Assembly (NCBI GenBank): GCA_041393775.1
Contig: JAWKJM010000003.1
Span: forward strand, 186,001-250,000
Direction of reading: 5' to 3'
DNA length: 64,000 nucleotides
From: JADKAV01 sp041393775
GTDB lineage: Bacteria; Actinomycetota; Actinomycetes; S36-B12; UBA10799
Shown: one piece after another, positions 50,052 through 56,919 of the stretch
Position numbering within the stretch: the first letter of the stretch is position 1
How the letters are laid out: each line of letters starts with the position of its first letter
Translations under genes and position numbers: made by a program
The notes under the pieces: generated by a model
Database searches by the model: none
What the model was told of the DNA's origin: nothing
What the model saw: only the letters and a program-made list of their open reading frames with translations

Positions 50052-50085
50052 CGGAGAAGGCCCCCGCAGGGGGGGATGCGGGGGC
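50052..50085. terminator. 13-bp perfect stem-loop in the ssd/HAD divergent region
   Basis: GAAGGCCCCCGCA, a 7-base G-rich loop, TGCGGGGGCCTTC. It is the most stable simple hairpin of the intergenic DNA here. It lies about 56 bases upstream of ssd in the direction of its transcription, so it would be in the ssd leader: an attenuator or a bidirectional boundary. Confidence 0.6.
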
Positions 50086-50273
50086 CTTCGGGCCGATGAT
50101 TGGGGGGAAAGATCGGCCGCTCGCCCGTTTCGGGCATCTCCACTATCTCGCCATCCCAAATCCGGCGCAAGAGTTTAAGGCAAGGATTGACTAAGTATTG
50201 ACAAATCATCTGGTTGACCGATGTCCATGCGCCGAAAGATCTAGGGACTCATGGCCTGTGCGACCATGTCAGG

Positions 50274-51059
50274 GTGTCCACTGATGCCGCGGCCTTCTTC
50301 GATCTGGACAAGACGATCCTGGCCAAATCGAGTTCGCTGGCATTCGCGAAACCGCTCTACGACTCAGGCCTCATCGGCCGGCAGGACGTCCTCAAGAGCG
50401 CCTACGCACAACTGGTCTACCTGACGTCGGGGGCTGATCACGACCAGATGGAGAGAATGCGGGTCTACCTGTCGAAACTCTCGCAGGGCTGGGACGTCGA
50501 CCAGGTGAAGGCCATCGTCGCCGAGACCCTCGACGAGATCGTGGATCCGATCGTCTACCACGAAGCGGTGAAACTGATCTCGGAGCACCAGGCCGCCGGG
50601 CGCGACGTCATCATCATCTCCTCGTCCGGCACCGAGATCGTGGAACCCATCGGGGCCAGACTCGGGGTGGACAAGGCAATCGGCACCCAGATGGCGATCG
50701 AGGACGGCAAGTACACCGGTGAGGTCCTGTTCTACGCATATGGCCCCGGGAAGGCCGACGCGATGCGGGCACTCGCCGAGGAACAGGGCTACAACCTCGC
50801 CGAGTCCTATGCGTACAGCGATTCCTACACCGACCTGCCCATGCTGGAAGTGGTGGGGAACCCGTACGCGGTCAACCCGGACGAGCAGTTGCGACGGGTT
50901 GCCCGCGAGCGGGTATGGCCGATCCTCGAGTTCGCCAAGCCCGAAGCGATGCAAGGCGCCAGGAGCCGCGAACGCAGGGCCGCTGCGGCCTCGGCGGCGG
51001 GCGCAGGCGCAGTCGCCCTCGGTCTGGCCTGGTACACCCGGTACCGCCGTAGCCGCTGA
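50274..51059 (+). CDS. HAD-IB family hydrolase (SerB/CicA-like)
   Basis: A 261-residue protein from the GTG at 50274. AAFFDLDKTILAKSSSLAF is HAD motif I (nucleophile DLDKT), DVIIISSSGTEIVEPIGARL is motif II, and GPGKADAMRALAE followed by AYAYSDSYTDLPMLEVVGNP is motif III/IV. TQMAIEDGKYTGEVLF is typical of HAD-IB phosphatases related to phosphoserine phosphatase. The last 25 residues form a hydrophobic helix (AASAAGAGAVALGLAWYTRY), so it may be membrane-attached. Divergent from ssd, the same arrangement as Rv3661/Rv3660c. An in-frame TTG at 50214 would add 20 unconvincing residues. Confidence 0.85.
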   Translation: MSTDAAAFFDLDKTILAKSSSLAFAKPLYDSGLIGRQDVLKSAYAQLVYLTSGADHDQMERMRVYLSKLSQGWDVDQVKAIVAETLDEIVDPIVYHEAVKLISEHQAAGRDVIIISSSGTEIVEPIGARLGVDKAIGTQMAIEDGKYTGEVLFYAYGPGKADAMRALAEEQGYNLAESYAYSDSYTDLPMLEVVGNPYAVNPDEQLRRVARERVWPILEFAKPEAMQGARSRERRAAAASAAGAGAVALGLAWYTRYRRSR

Positions 51060-51238
51060 TCGGGACGTGGGTGGGCACGCGACCGATTGGCGTCGCCGCC
51101 TGCCGTTGTTAGAAGGTGCAGGTCCAGTGGCCGGTTTGTGACGACGGTGCGGGGTCCACCCGGGTCGGCCCGTGCACCTTCGTAACAAGCCCGCCCGCAT
51201 GGCAGCAACTTCGTAACCAGGGTCGCGAGTCGGTGACC

Positions 51239-52486
51239 TCAACCCTGCGGTGACTCGAGCCGCAGCCGCAGCGGCATCCCGCTTTCGCCGGTGGCAGACG
51301 TGCGCGTGGCCAGGACCTGGTGCAACTGGATCTGGTTGCGCGCGAAGCCCCACTTCGACGCGGCGAGGTACAGCCGCCACACCCGCGCCTTGCGCAAGCC
51401 CACTTCCTGCACCGCCTCGTCCCAATGCGCCTGCAGGTTGTCCAGCCAGAAGCCGAGTGTCATCGCGTAATGCACCCGGAGGTTCTCCTCGTGCTGGACC
51501 TCCAGCTGCTGGCGCTCGATCGCGTCGACCAGCGTCCCCACGTGCACCAACTCCCCGTCGGGAAACACATAGCGGTTGATGAACCCGTTGCGCGTGTACG
51601 TGCGGGCGGTGGGATCCGTGCGGGTGATGCAGTGATTGAGCAGCCGGCCGCCATCCACCAGCCGGGAGCGCAGGAAGTCGAAGTAACTCGGGTAGTTGGA
51701 CTTGCCGATGTGCTCGGTCAGTCCGATCGACGCCACACGGTCGAAGCCGGTCTCGGGAACCGCGCGGTAGTCGCTGTGGCGGATGTCGACCACGTGTCCC
51801 AGCCCGGCCTCCGCCGCGGCTCGCTGGCCCCAGCGCGCCTGCTGTTCGGACAGGGTCACGGCGATCACCTCGACGCCGTAGTTGCTTGCCGCATGGAGCG
51901 CGAAACCACCCCACCCACAGCCGACATCGAGCACGCGCATCCCGGGTTCCAGGCCCAGTTTGCGGCAGACCAGGTCGAACTTCTCGATCTGCGCCTGCTC
52001 CAAGGACGCGTCCGCGCGGGGGAACACCGCACACGTGTACGCCATGGTCGGGCCCAGCACCCACTCGTAGAACCGGTTCGAGACGTCGTAGTGGTGGGAG
52101 ATCACTTGCGCGTCCCGGCGGCGGCTGTGCCGGCTCCCGCCGATGCGCGCCTCCTCGGGCGGGGGCGGCGGCTTCCGGAGGAAGAAGGGCGCGAAATGCC
52201 GCGCCAGGCGCATGCGTTCGGGCCACGAGACCTCGCGCAGTGCCGCGTTGGCCAACCGGTCGAAAGCCGTGTACAGGTCGCCAGTCACTTCCAGATCGCC
52301 GGTGATGTAGGCCCGCGCCAGCCCCAACTGACCAGGGGCGCCGAGCAGCGCGGCGATCGCCCGCGGCGACCGGACCTCGAGCCGGATGTCCGAGCCCACG
52401 TGACCGCCCTTGCTGCCGTCGTAGGCCACGAACTCCACGTCGATGTCGCCACCGGCGAGCTGGTCAAAAGCCTCAGCTATCTTCAT
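51239..52486 (-). CDS. tmsB: Fatty-acid methyltransferase, cyclopropane-synthase family (TmsB/BfaB-like)
   Basis: A 415-residue SAM-dependent enzyme. AQVISHHYDVSNRFYEWVLG and MAYTCAVFPRADASLEQAQI are the cyclopropane-fatty-acid-synthase motifs. MRVLDVGCGWGGFALHAASN binds SAM, VTLSEQQARW and RVASIGLTEHIGKSNYPSYF complete the site, and GRLLNHCITR and WRLYLAASKWGFARNQIQLH the C-terminus. Paired with an upstream FAD oxidoreductase, it fits the known two-step synthesis of 10-methyl (tuberculostearic-type) fatty acids: this enzyme adds a methylene at the double bond of an oleoyl phospholipid. ATG at 52486 has AGGAGG 4 bases upstream and overlaps the tmsA stop (ATGA). Confidence 0.85.
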   Translation of the reverse strand: MKIAEAFDQLAGGDIDVEFVAYDGSKGGHVGSDIRLEVRSPRAIAALLGAPGQLGLARAYITGDLEVTGDLYTAFDRLANAALREVSWPERMRLARHFAPFFLRKPPPPPEEARIGGSRHSRRRDAQVISHHYDVSNRFYEWVLGPTMAYTCAVFPRADASLEQAQIEKFDLVCRKLGLEPGMRVLDVGCGWGGFALHAASNYGVEVIAVTLSEQQARWGQRAAAEAGLGHVVDIRHSDYRAVPETGFDRVASIGLTEHIGKSNYPSYFDFLRSRLVDGGRLLNHCITRTDPTARTYTRNGFINRYVFPDGELVHVGTLVDAIERQQLEVQHEENLRVHYAMTLGFWLDNLQAHWDEAVQEVGLRKARVWRLYLAASKWGFARNQIQLHQVLATRTSATGESGMPLRLRLESPQG

Positions 52487-53865
52487 GTCGCCTCCTGACA
52501 TGTCTTGTCGTACAACTGCGGGAATCGCCCGGACGGGTCGTACCTCTGTTTCAACTCGGCATACGCAGCACCGCCATAGATCGCGTAGAACTCGTCCCGG
52601 TCGTAGTAGGAGGTCGAGTACAGCGACTTGCGGCCACCAAGATCGGCGACCACTCGCTCGATGCGCCGATTGACCCGGCCGGCGTCCGGATCGTCACCGC
52701 GGCCCAGCGCGACCCGGGACCAGAACCCGACGTTCACGTAGGTGACCTGAGGATCGAACTCGTACAACGTCCACCGCCGGTCCGGGTCGCGCTGACGCAG
52801 TGGGCACAACCAGGCGGGCGCGATTCCCACCTCCCGCTCGAAGAAGTCCAGGAAGTCGGGCAGCGTCTGAACCGGAACCTCCACGTCCTGCACGACGATC
52901 TCCTTCGGCGCACGCCGCCGAAGTGCGTCGAGGCGCCGCGAGAACTGCCACCGGCGGTCCGCGGCGATGATCTTCCAATACACGTCACTGCGCTTGTACC
53001 GGTCCGGCCACAACCGGCGGACGAACGGCTTCTGCACCCCGAACGCCGACGAGCACCAGAACCAGTCGGTGTCCCAGCGCCACAAGTAGTCCTCGGTGGT
53101 CAGCGCGTCAGTCGTGCGCTCAGGGATCGACTGGTAGTAGATCTTCTGGCCTGTGTAGTCAGAGGGCTGCGCCTGATCCGAGTAGACCCCGAGCGTCAGG
53201 TACATCTCGCGCGGGGAGAACCAGGTCGCATCCATGTAGTCCACCGGGACACCCCGGAACGCACGTCCGGCGGTGACCGTCGCGAATGCCGCAGCGAGGT
53301 CGGTCGAATTGTCGAGGCGGACGTGCCGCAAGCCCACGAAGTCGCGGACCGGTTCCAGTTCGATGTTCAGGCGCAGCGCATAGCCCAGGCTCCCGTAGGA
53401 ATTGGGGAAGCCGAAGAACAGGCCCCGGTGCTCCCCGTCGGGGGTGGCCGTGACCACCTCGCCGGTACCGGTGAGCACCTCAAGGCTCAGCACGGACTCG
53501 TGCGGGCACCCATTGCGGAAGCTGGCCGCCTCGATGCCGAGCCCCGTGACCGCGCCGCCCAACGTGATCGTCCGCAGTTGCGGCACGCACATCGGGACCA
53601 GTCCGTGCGGCAATGTCGCGGCCACAAGATCCTCGTAGGTGGTCAGCCCACCGACCACTGCGGTGCGACCGGCGACGTCGAGATCGAGCACACCCGTGAA
53701 GTCCGACAGATCGAGTTCGCCCGGTGTCCGGGGCCGCTCCCGGAACAGATTCGATGTCGGCTTGCGCAGACGCACCTGGCCGGGAGCGTGCAGCAACTGC
53801 TCGGCAGCTGCCGCAGCGGCGACGTCGTAGTCCAGATCCGAACTCACACACGCGAATCTAGCCAC
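52483..53865 (-). CDS. tmsA: FAD-binding oxidoreductase of 10-methyl fatty acid synthesis (TmsA/BfaA-like)
   Basis: A 460-residue protein of the PCMH-type FAD family (DHCR24/oxygen-dependent-oxidoreductase like). VAGRTAVVGGLTTYEDLVAA and PMCVPQLRTITLGGAVTGLG are the FAD pyrophosphate-binding loop; IEAASFRNGCPHESVLSLEV follows. The C-terminal half has Trp-rich strands (EDYLWRWDTDWFWCSSAFGV) and ends near YDPSGRFPQLYDKTCQEAT. In the known pathway it reduces the 10-methylene intermediate to 10-methyl. GTG at 53865; a later GTG (at residue 7) is also possible. Coupled to tmsB. No tmsC-like third gene is adjacent. Confidence 0.83.
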   Translation of the reverse strand: MARFACVSSDLDYDVAAAAAAEQLLHAPGQVRLRKPTSNLFRERPRTPGELDLSDFTGVLDLDVAGRTAVVGGLTTYEDLVAATLPHGLVPMCVPQLRTITLGGAVTGLGIEAASFRNGCPHESVLSLEVLTGTGEVVTATPDGEHRGLFFGFPNSYGSLGYALRLNIELEPVRDFVGLRHVRLDNSTDLAAAFATVTAGRAFRGVPVDYMDATWFSPREMYLTLGVYSDQAQPSDYTGQKIYYQSIPERTTDALTTEDYLWRWDTDWFWCSSAFGVQKPFVRRLWPDRYKRSDVYWKIIAADRRWQFSRRLDALRRRAPKEIVVQDVEVPVQTLPDFLDFFEREVGIAPAWLCPLRQRDPDRRWTLYEFDPQVTYVNVGFWSRVALGRGDDPDAGRVNRRIERVVADLGGRKSLYSTSYYDRDEFYAIYGGAAYAELKQRYDPSGRFPQLYDKTCQEAT

Positions 53866-53889
53866 GATCGCGGCGAGGTTCCAGGGGCG

Positions 53890-53992
53890 AAGCCGAAGAA
53901 AGCCGGGTCCGAGTGATCAAGCGTGCTCAATGGCCGGTCAAGCCGGCCCATCCCCGACGGGGGTGCAGCGCCGCGTGGGTCCTCGGACCCGA
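53890..53992. repeat. 103-bp direct repeat, left copy
   Basis: Starts AAGCCGAAGAAAGCCGGGTC and ends CTCGGACCCG. It contains the hairpin GGCCGG-TCAAG-CCGGCC. It differs from the copy at 54301 at two bases plus one single-base gap. Confidence 0.9.
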
Positions 53993-54007
53993 CAGGGGTT
54001 GGCCGCG

Positions 54008-54033
54008 AGGTTAGAGAATGCGCACGTTCTCTA
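54008..54033 (+). repeat. Truncated palindromic repeat, copy F1
   Basis: GAGGTTAGAGAATGCGCACG-TTCTCT: the outer ends of the palindrome joined, with the central part missing. It runs straight into TAGTCCGAAAATGG of copy F, as copy E1 does into E2, so the fused arrangement has been copied or arisen twice. Confidence 0.75.
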
Positions 54034-54099
54034 GTCCGAAAATGGCTCGTGTACTCGGTCGCCGCAGAAGTGGGCCGCGAGGTTAGAGAATGGTCGCGA

Positions 54100-54169
54100 G
54101 GTTAGAGATTGTGCACCGGGTTAGTGAATGCACACGTGGCTTCTCTAACCTCGTGCACGTTCTCTAACG
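54100..54169 (+). repeat. 70-bp palindromic intergenic repeat, copy F
   Basis: GGTTAGAGATT-GTGCACCGGGTTAGTGAA, centre TGCACACGTGGC, TTCTCTAACCTCGTGCAC-GTTCTCTAACG. Both modules present: CTAGTCCGAAAATGGCTCGT on the left and GCGATCTCCGCCCGCCGTCT on the right. Confidence 0.9.
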
Positions 54170-54300
54170 CGAGCGATCTCCGCCCGCCGTCTTCTCGCCT
54201 GAACGGGCGGCCAGGCCGCGGCCATGGACCACTAACGCGAGCGCTTTCCGCCCGGCCTTTCCCGCCCGAATGGGCGGCCGGACCACGGCCGCTGATGGCC

Positions 54301-54403
54301 AAGCCGAAGAAAACCGGGTCCGAGTGATCAAGCGTGCTCAATGGCCGGTCAAGCCGGCCCATCCCCGACGTGGGGTGCAGCGCCGCGTGGGTACTCGGAC
54401 CCG
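54301..54403. repeat. 103-bp direct repeat, right copy
   Basis: Right partner of 53890-53992, period 411 bases, about 97 percent identical, same orientation. Confidence 0.9.
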
Positions 54404-54490
54404 GTTGCCGATGACCGTGGGGCCATCTGTCTCATTTCTATCCCAGACTTCGCCGTCGTGGGGCCGTTTCTTGAGAACACGCCGCTGGTC

Positions 54491-55825
54491 TCACCTGTTC
54501 GGCGGCGTGTCTGTGGACAACCCTTCGGCGAAGCCGGGCAGATATCGGATCAGTTCCGATCTCACCGCGACGGTGGCGTTGAGCCCACTGAGCACCCCGA
54601 CCAGTCCCAGCCAGACCCGATGGGTGAACAGTTGCTCAGCGGGCATGTTCATCCGCAGCGCGACAGCGAAGTCCGGATTGCGCGGGTCGTTGATCCGGCC
54701 GAACTCACCACGCAGCCACTCCCGCGAATACGTGAACGTCTCGTGACGAGCGGGCTCGGTGAACGGTGACAGGTAGTCGGTCAGCTTGTCGACCTCCAGA
54801 TGCTTGCCCGGACGGATGAAGCCGTCGGCGCGCAGCCTGCTTTCCACCGCTTGCTCGTCGCCGACGAGCATCCCGGCGATGAGCCGGCCGAACGTCTCCG
54901 GAAGCCCGCCGGGCGTCTGCAGCACGGATCCGAAATCGAGCACCCCCAGCCGCCCCGATGTCAGGCGGAAGTTGCCCGGGTGCGGATCGGTGTGCAGCAG
55001 GCCCACCTTGCCCGGACTGACCAGGAAGAACCGCTGGTACAGCTGACCGGCCAAGTCCCGATCGGCCCGCGAGCCGTCCCGCGCCAGATGTGCGAAGTCG
55101 GTCCCTGGCAGCCAGTCGGACACCATCACGCGGCGCGTGGCAGTGATCACCGTGGGCACGACGACTTCGGGATCGGCGGCATAGGCGTCCGCGAATCGGT
55201 TCTGGCGTCGGCCCTCGAGCCGGTAGTCGAGCTCCTCGCGCAGCCGGGTGCGCAGTTCGGCGACCAACGGCGGCGTCGCCATTCCCCGCGCCACGAGCGA
55301 AGTCGCCCGCAGCGCCCACGACAGCGCCCGCACGTCGGAGGCCATCGCATCGGCGATGCCCGGGTACTGGATCTTGACGGCCACCTCGCGGCCGTCGCGG
55401 AGCGCCGCCCGGTGGACCTGGCCGATGGACGCCGCCGCCACGGCTTGCTCGTCGAACCGCGCGAACTGCTCGCGCCAGTCCACTCCGAGGTCGGCGCGCA
55501 GCACGGGTTCGACCTCTGGCAGGGGCAGCCCGGGATTGTCCTGCTGCATCGCCGTCAAGGCGGCCCGCCAACTCCCGTCCGGGTCCTGCGGGAACAGTGT
55601 CTCCACCGTCGACAGCAACTGCCCGGCCTTCAGGACACCGCCCTTGAGCTCGCCCAGGACCCGGCGGGTGTCCGCCGCAGTCGCTGCCCGCGCCCGATCC
55701 GCGGCCGCCTGCCGGTCACCTCCCCGCAGCACTTGCCAGCGGATTCCGGCGGAACGGCCAAGCGCCCGCAGTGGCAACATCGCCATGCTCGTCGACCGGC
55801 GCAGGCCCGAAGTGGACAGGGGCAC
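54491..55825 (-). CDS. AarF/UbiB-family atypical kinase
   Basis: A 444-residue protein of the ABC1/ADCK/UbiB family. ELKGGVLKAGQLLSTVETLF is the KxGQ motif, DEQAVAAASIGQVHRAALRD the Ala-rich loop replacing the glycine loop, and EVAVKIQYPGIADAMASD the ATP Lys. LLHTDPHPGNFRLTSGRLGV is the catalytic loop and LDFGSVLQTPGG the metal-binding Asp. Relatives work in isoprenoid-quinone or lipid handling at the membrane; no C-terminal membrane anchor is seen. The protein begins MPLSTSGLRRSTSMAMLPLR, with several possible starts. It lies alone, followed by the 103-bp repeat island. Confidence 0.88.
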   Translation of the reverse strand: MPLSTSGLRRSTSMAMLPLRALGRSAGIRWQVLRGGDRQAAADRARAATAADTRRVLGELKGGVLKAGQLLSTVETLFPQDPDGSWRAALTAMQQDNPGLPLPEVEPVLRADLGVDWREQFARFDEQAVAAASIGQVHRAALRDGREVAVKIQYPGIADAMASDVRALSWALRATSLVARGMATPPLVAELRTRLREELDYRLEGRRQNRFADAYAADPEVVVPTVITATRRVMVSDWLPGTDFAHLARDGSRADRDLAGQLYQRFFLVSPGKVGLLHTDPHPGNFRLTSGRLGVLDFGSVLQTPGGLPETFGRLIAGMLVGDEQAVESRLRADGFIRPGKHLEVDKLTDYLSPFTEPARHETFTYSREWLRGEFGRINDPRNPDFAVALRMNMPAEQLFTHRVWLGLVGVLSGLNATVAVRSELIRYLPGFAEGLSTDTPPNR

Positions 55826-55846
55826 AGGGCAAGTATCGCCTGCGCC

Positions 55847-56626
55847 TCAGCCGACCAGTGCCGCCACGTTCTCGGTGCCTGCGGCCATGGCCGCGCAGTA
55901 GAACCGCACCCATTGCTCGACGCCGTCCGCGCCACCGCTCGCGTAGTCGCGCAGCGCACGCGCGTAGGCGGGGCGGCCCTGGGCATGCAGCCCCGCTTCA
56001 GGCACCGACCAGTTGTCCGGGTCCACCCCCCGCCCGCCGAGCAGCAGCCGGTCCACGGCCCGTGCGATCAGACCGCTGCCGTAGGTGAAGGCCTGCAGCG
56101 TCATGAGCTCGGCATGCACCACGGCAGCGACCACGAGTGCCGGCGCCTGCGTGGGGCGCGTGAGCCCGGTCGCCAGTCCCGCCAGCCTGGCTGGCACCTC
56201 CTCGGCGGGAGGCTCCACCCCGAGTCGTAGGGGGTCTTCGGCAACCCCGGTGCGCGGTCTGCCGACATCGTCCGGGGTGACCGGCACCGCCACCAGGGTG
56301 TGGAGTCTGGCCAGTGCTTGCGCCGGGGCTGTCTGCCACACGGGTTGCACGGCTGGGAGTTGGGCGTACATGGCGACCACGCCCCCAGCCGCACGGCCCA
56401 TCGCGGTGTCGTCCGCGGCCTGACCAGCCTCCCACACCCGCCACTCGATCTCGATGCCGTCGATACCCGCCGAGCTCGCGGCGCCGGCCAGCGCGGACCG
56501 GCGCGAGACCTCCTCGGCGTTTGCCCGCAGTTGACGGTCCCAGAGCATCGCATCGAATGCCGCCCGTGCGGCAGTGGCGCTCTCGGCGACCCCCGGCAAT
56601 GCCGCCACCCGGGCGAAGGCGTCCAC
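55847..56626 (-). CDS. Fic-like protein with degenerate active-site motif
   Basis: A 259-residue, mostly helical protein found near acs and ssd in actinomycetes. The N-terminal part LPGVAESATAARAAFDAMLW is conserved in those relatives. The segment APALVVAAVVHAELMTLQAF, then TYGSGLIARAVDRLLLGGRG, sits where Fic proteins have HPFxxGNGRxGR; here the His remains (HAEL) but the GNGR is GSGL and the final Arg is kept (IAR). AMPylation therefore seems unlikely by the usual mechanism. The Fic relation is inference from this pattern. 21 bases downstream lies the start of the AarF gene. Confidence 0.55.
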   Translation of the reverse strand: MDAFARVAALPGVAESATAARAAFDAMLWDRQLRANAEEVSRRSALAGAASSAGIDGIEIEWRVWEAGQAADDTAMGRAAGGVVAMYAQLPAVQPVWQTAPAQALARLHTLVAVPVTPDDVGRPRTGVAEDPLRLGVEPPAEEVPARLAGLATGLTRPTQAPALVVAAVVHAELMTLQAFTYGSGLIARAVDRLLLGGRGVDPDNWSVPEAGLHAQGRPAYARALRDYASGGADGVEQWVRFYCAAMAAGTENVAALVG

Positions 56627-56738
56627 GTCTCGACGCTACCCGCACCGCTACCCGGCCTGCTCGCCGCGTGGTTGTCGTCGCCCGAACGATGCGTTCGGGA
56701 ACATCCGGGCGCTACGCGGTTGTCCGACCTGCTCCGGT

Positions 56739-56773
56739 GTCGCGAAGTCACCCGGACACGCCGGCGTGACGCG
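56739..56773. repeat. Short GCGAAGTCAC/GCCGGCGTGAC inverted repeat
   Basis: TGTCGCGAAGTCACCCGGAC followed by ACGCCGGCGTGACGCG. Related words occur at 40339-40366 (GACCGGACACGCCGGCGTGA, then CTTCGC) and at 37377-37412. All three are intergenic. It lies upstream of acs in a 293-bp space that shows no other feature. Confidence 0.55.
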
Positions 56774-56919
56774 CCGACTCCACCAGCACGGCATGGTTGG
56801 ACCAGGATCTGCCGCGTGTCGCAGTCCCGGTCACCGATTCGCTGTACCGCCGGACCGGATCCGGTTGCACCTGCCCGCCAACACCTGATCGGATAGGGAG
56901 AACACCACAAGGAGGCCGC

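Larger units (their letters stand above)
53866..54490. other. Intergenic repeat island upstream of the tms pair
   Basis: No gene. Two 103-bp direct copies (53890-53992 and 54301-54403) enclose about 310 bases that contain a truncated palindrome, a full composite repeat (copy F) and a second, tandem CGAGCGCTTTCCGCCCGGCC module (54236-54260). Any tmsA promoter must lie within or beyond this island. Confidence 0.75.
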
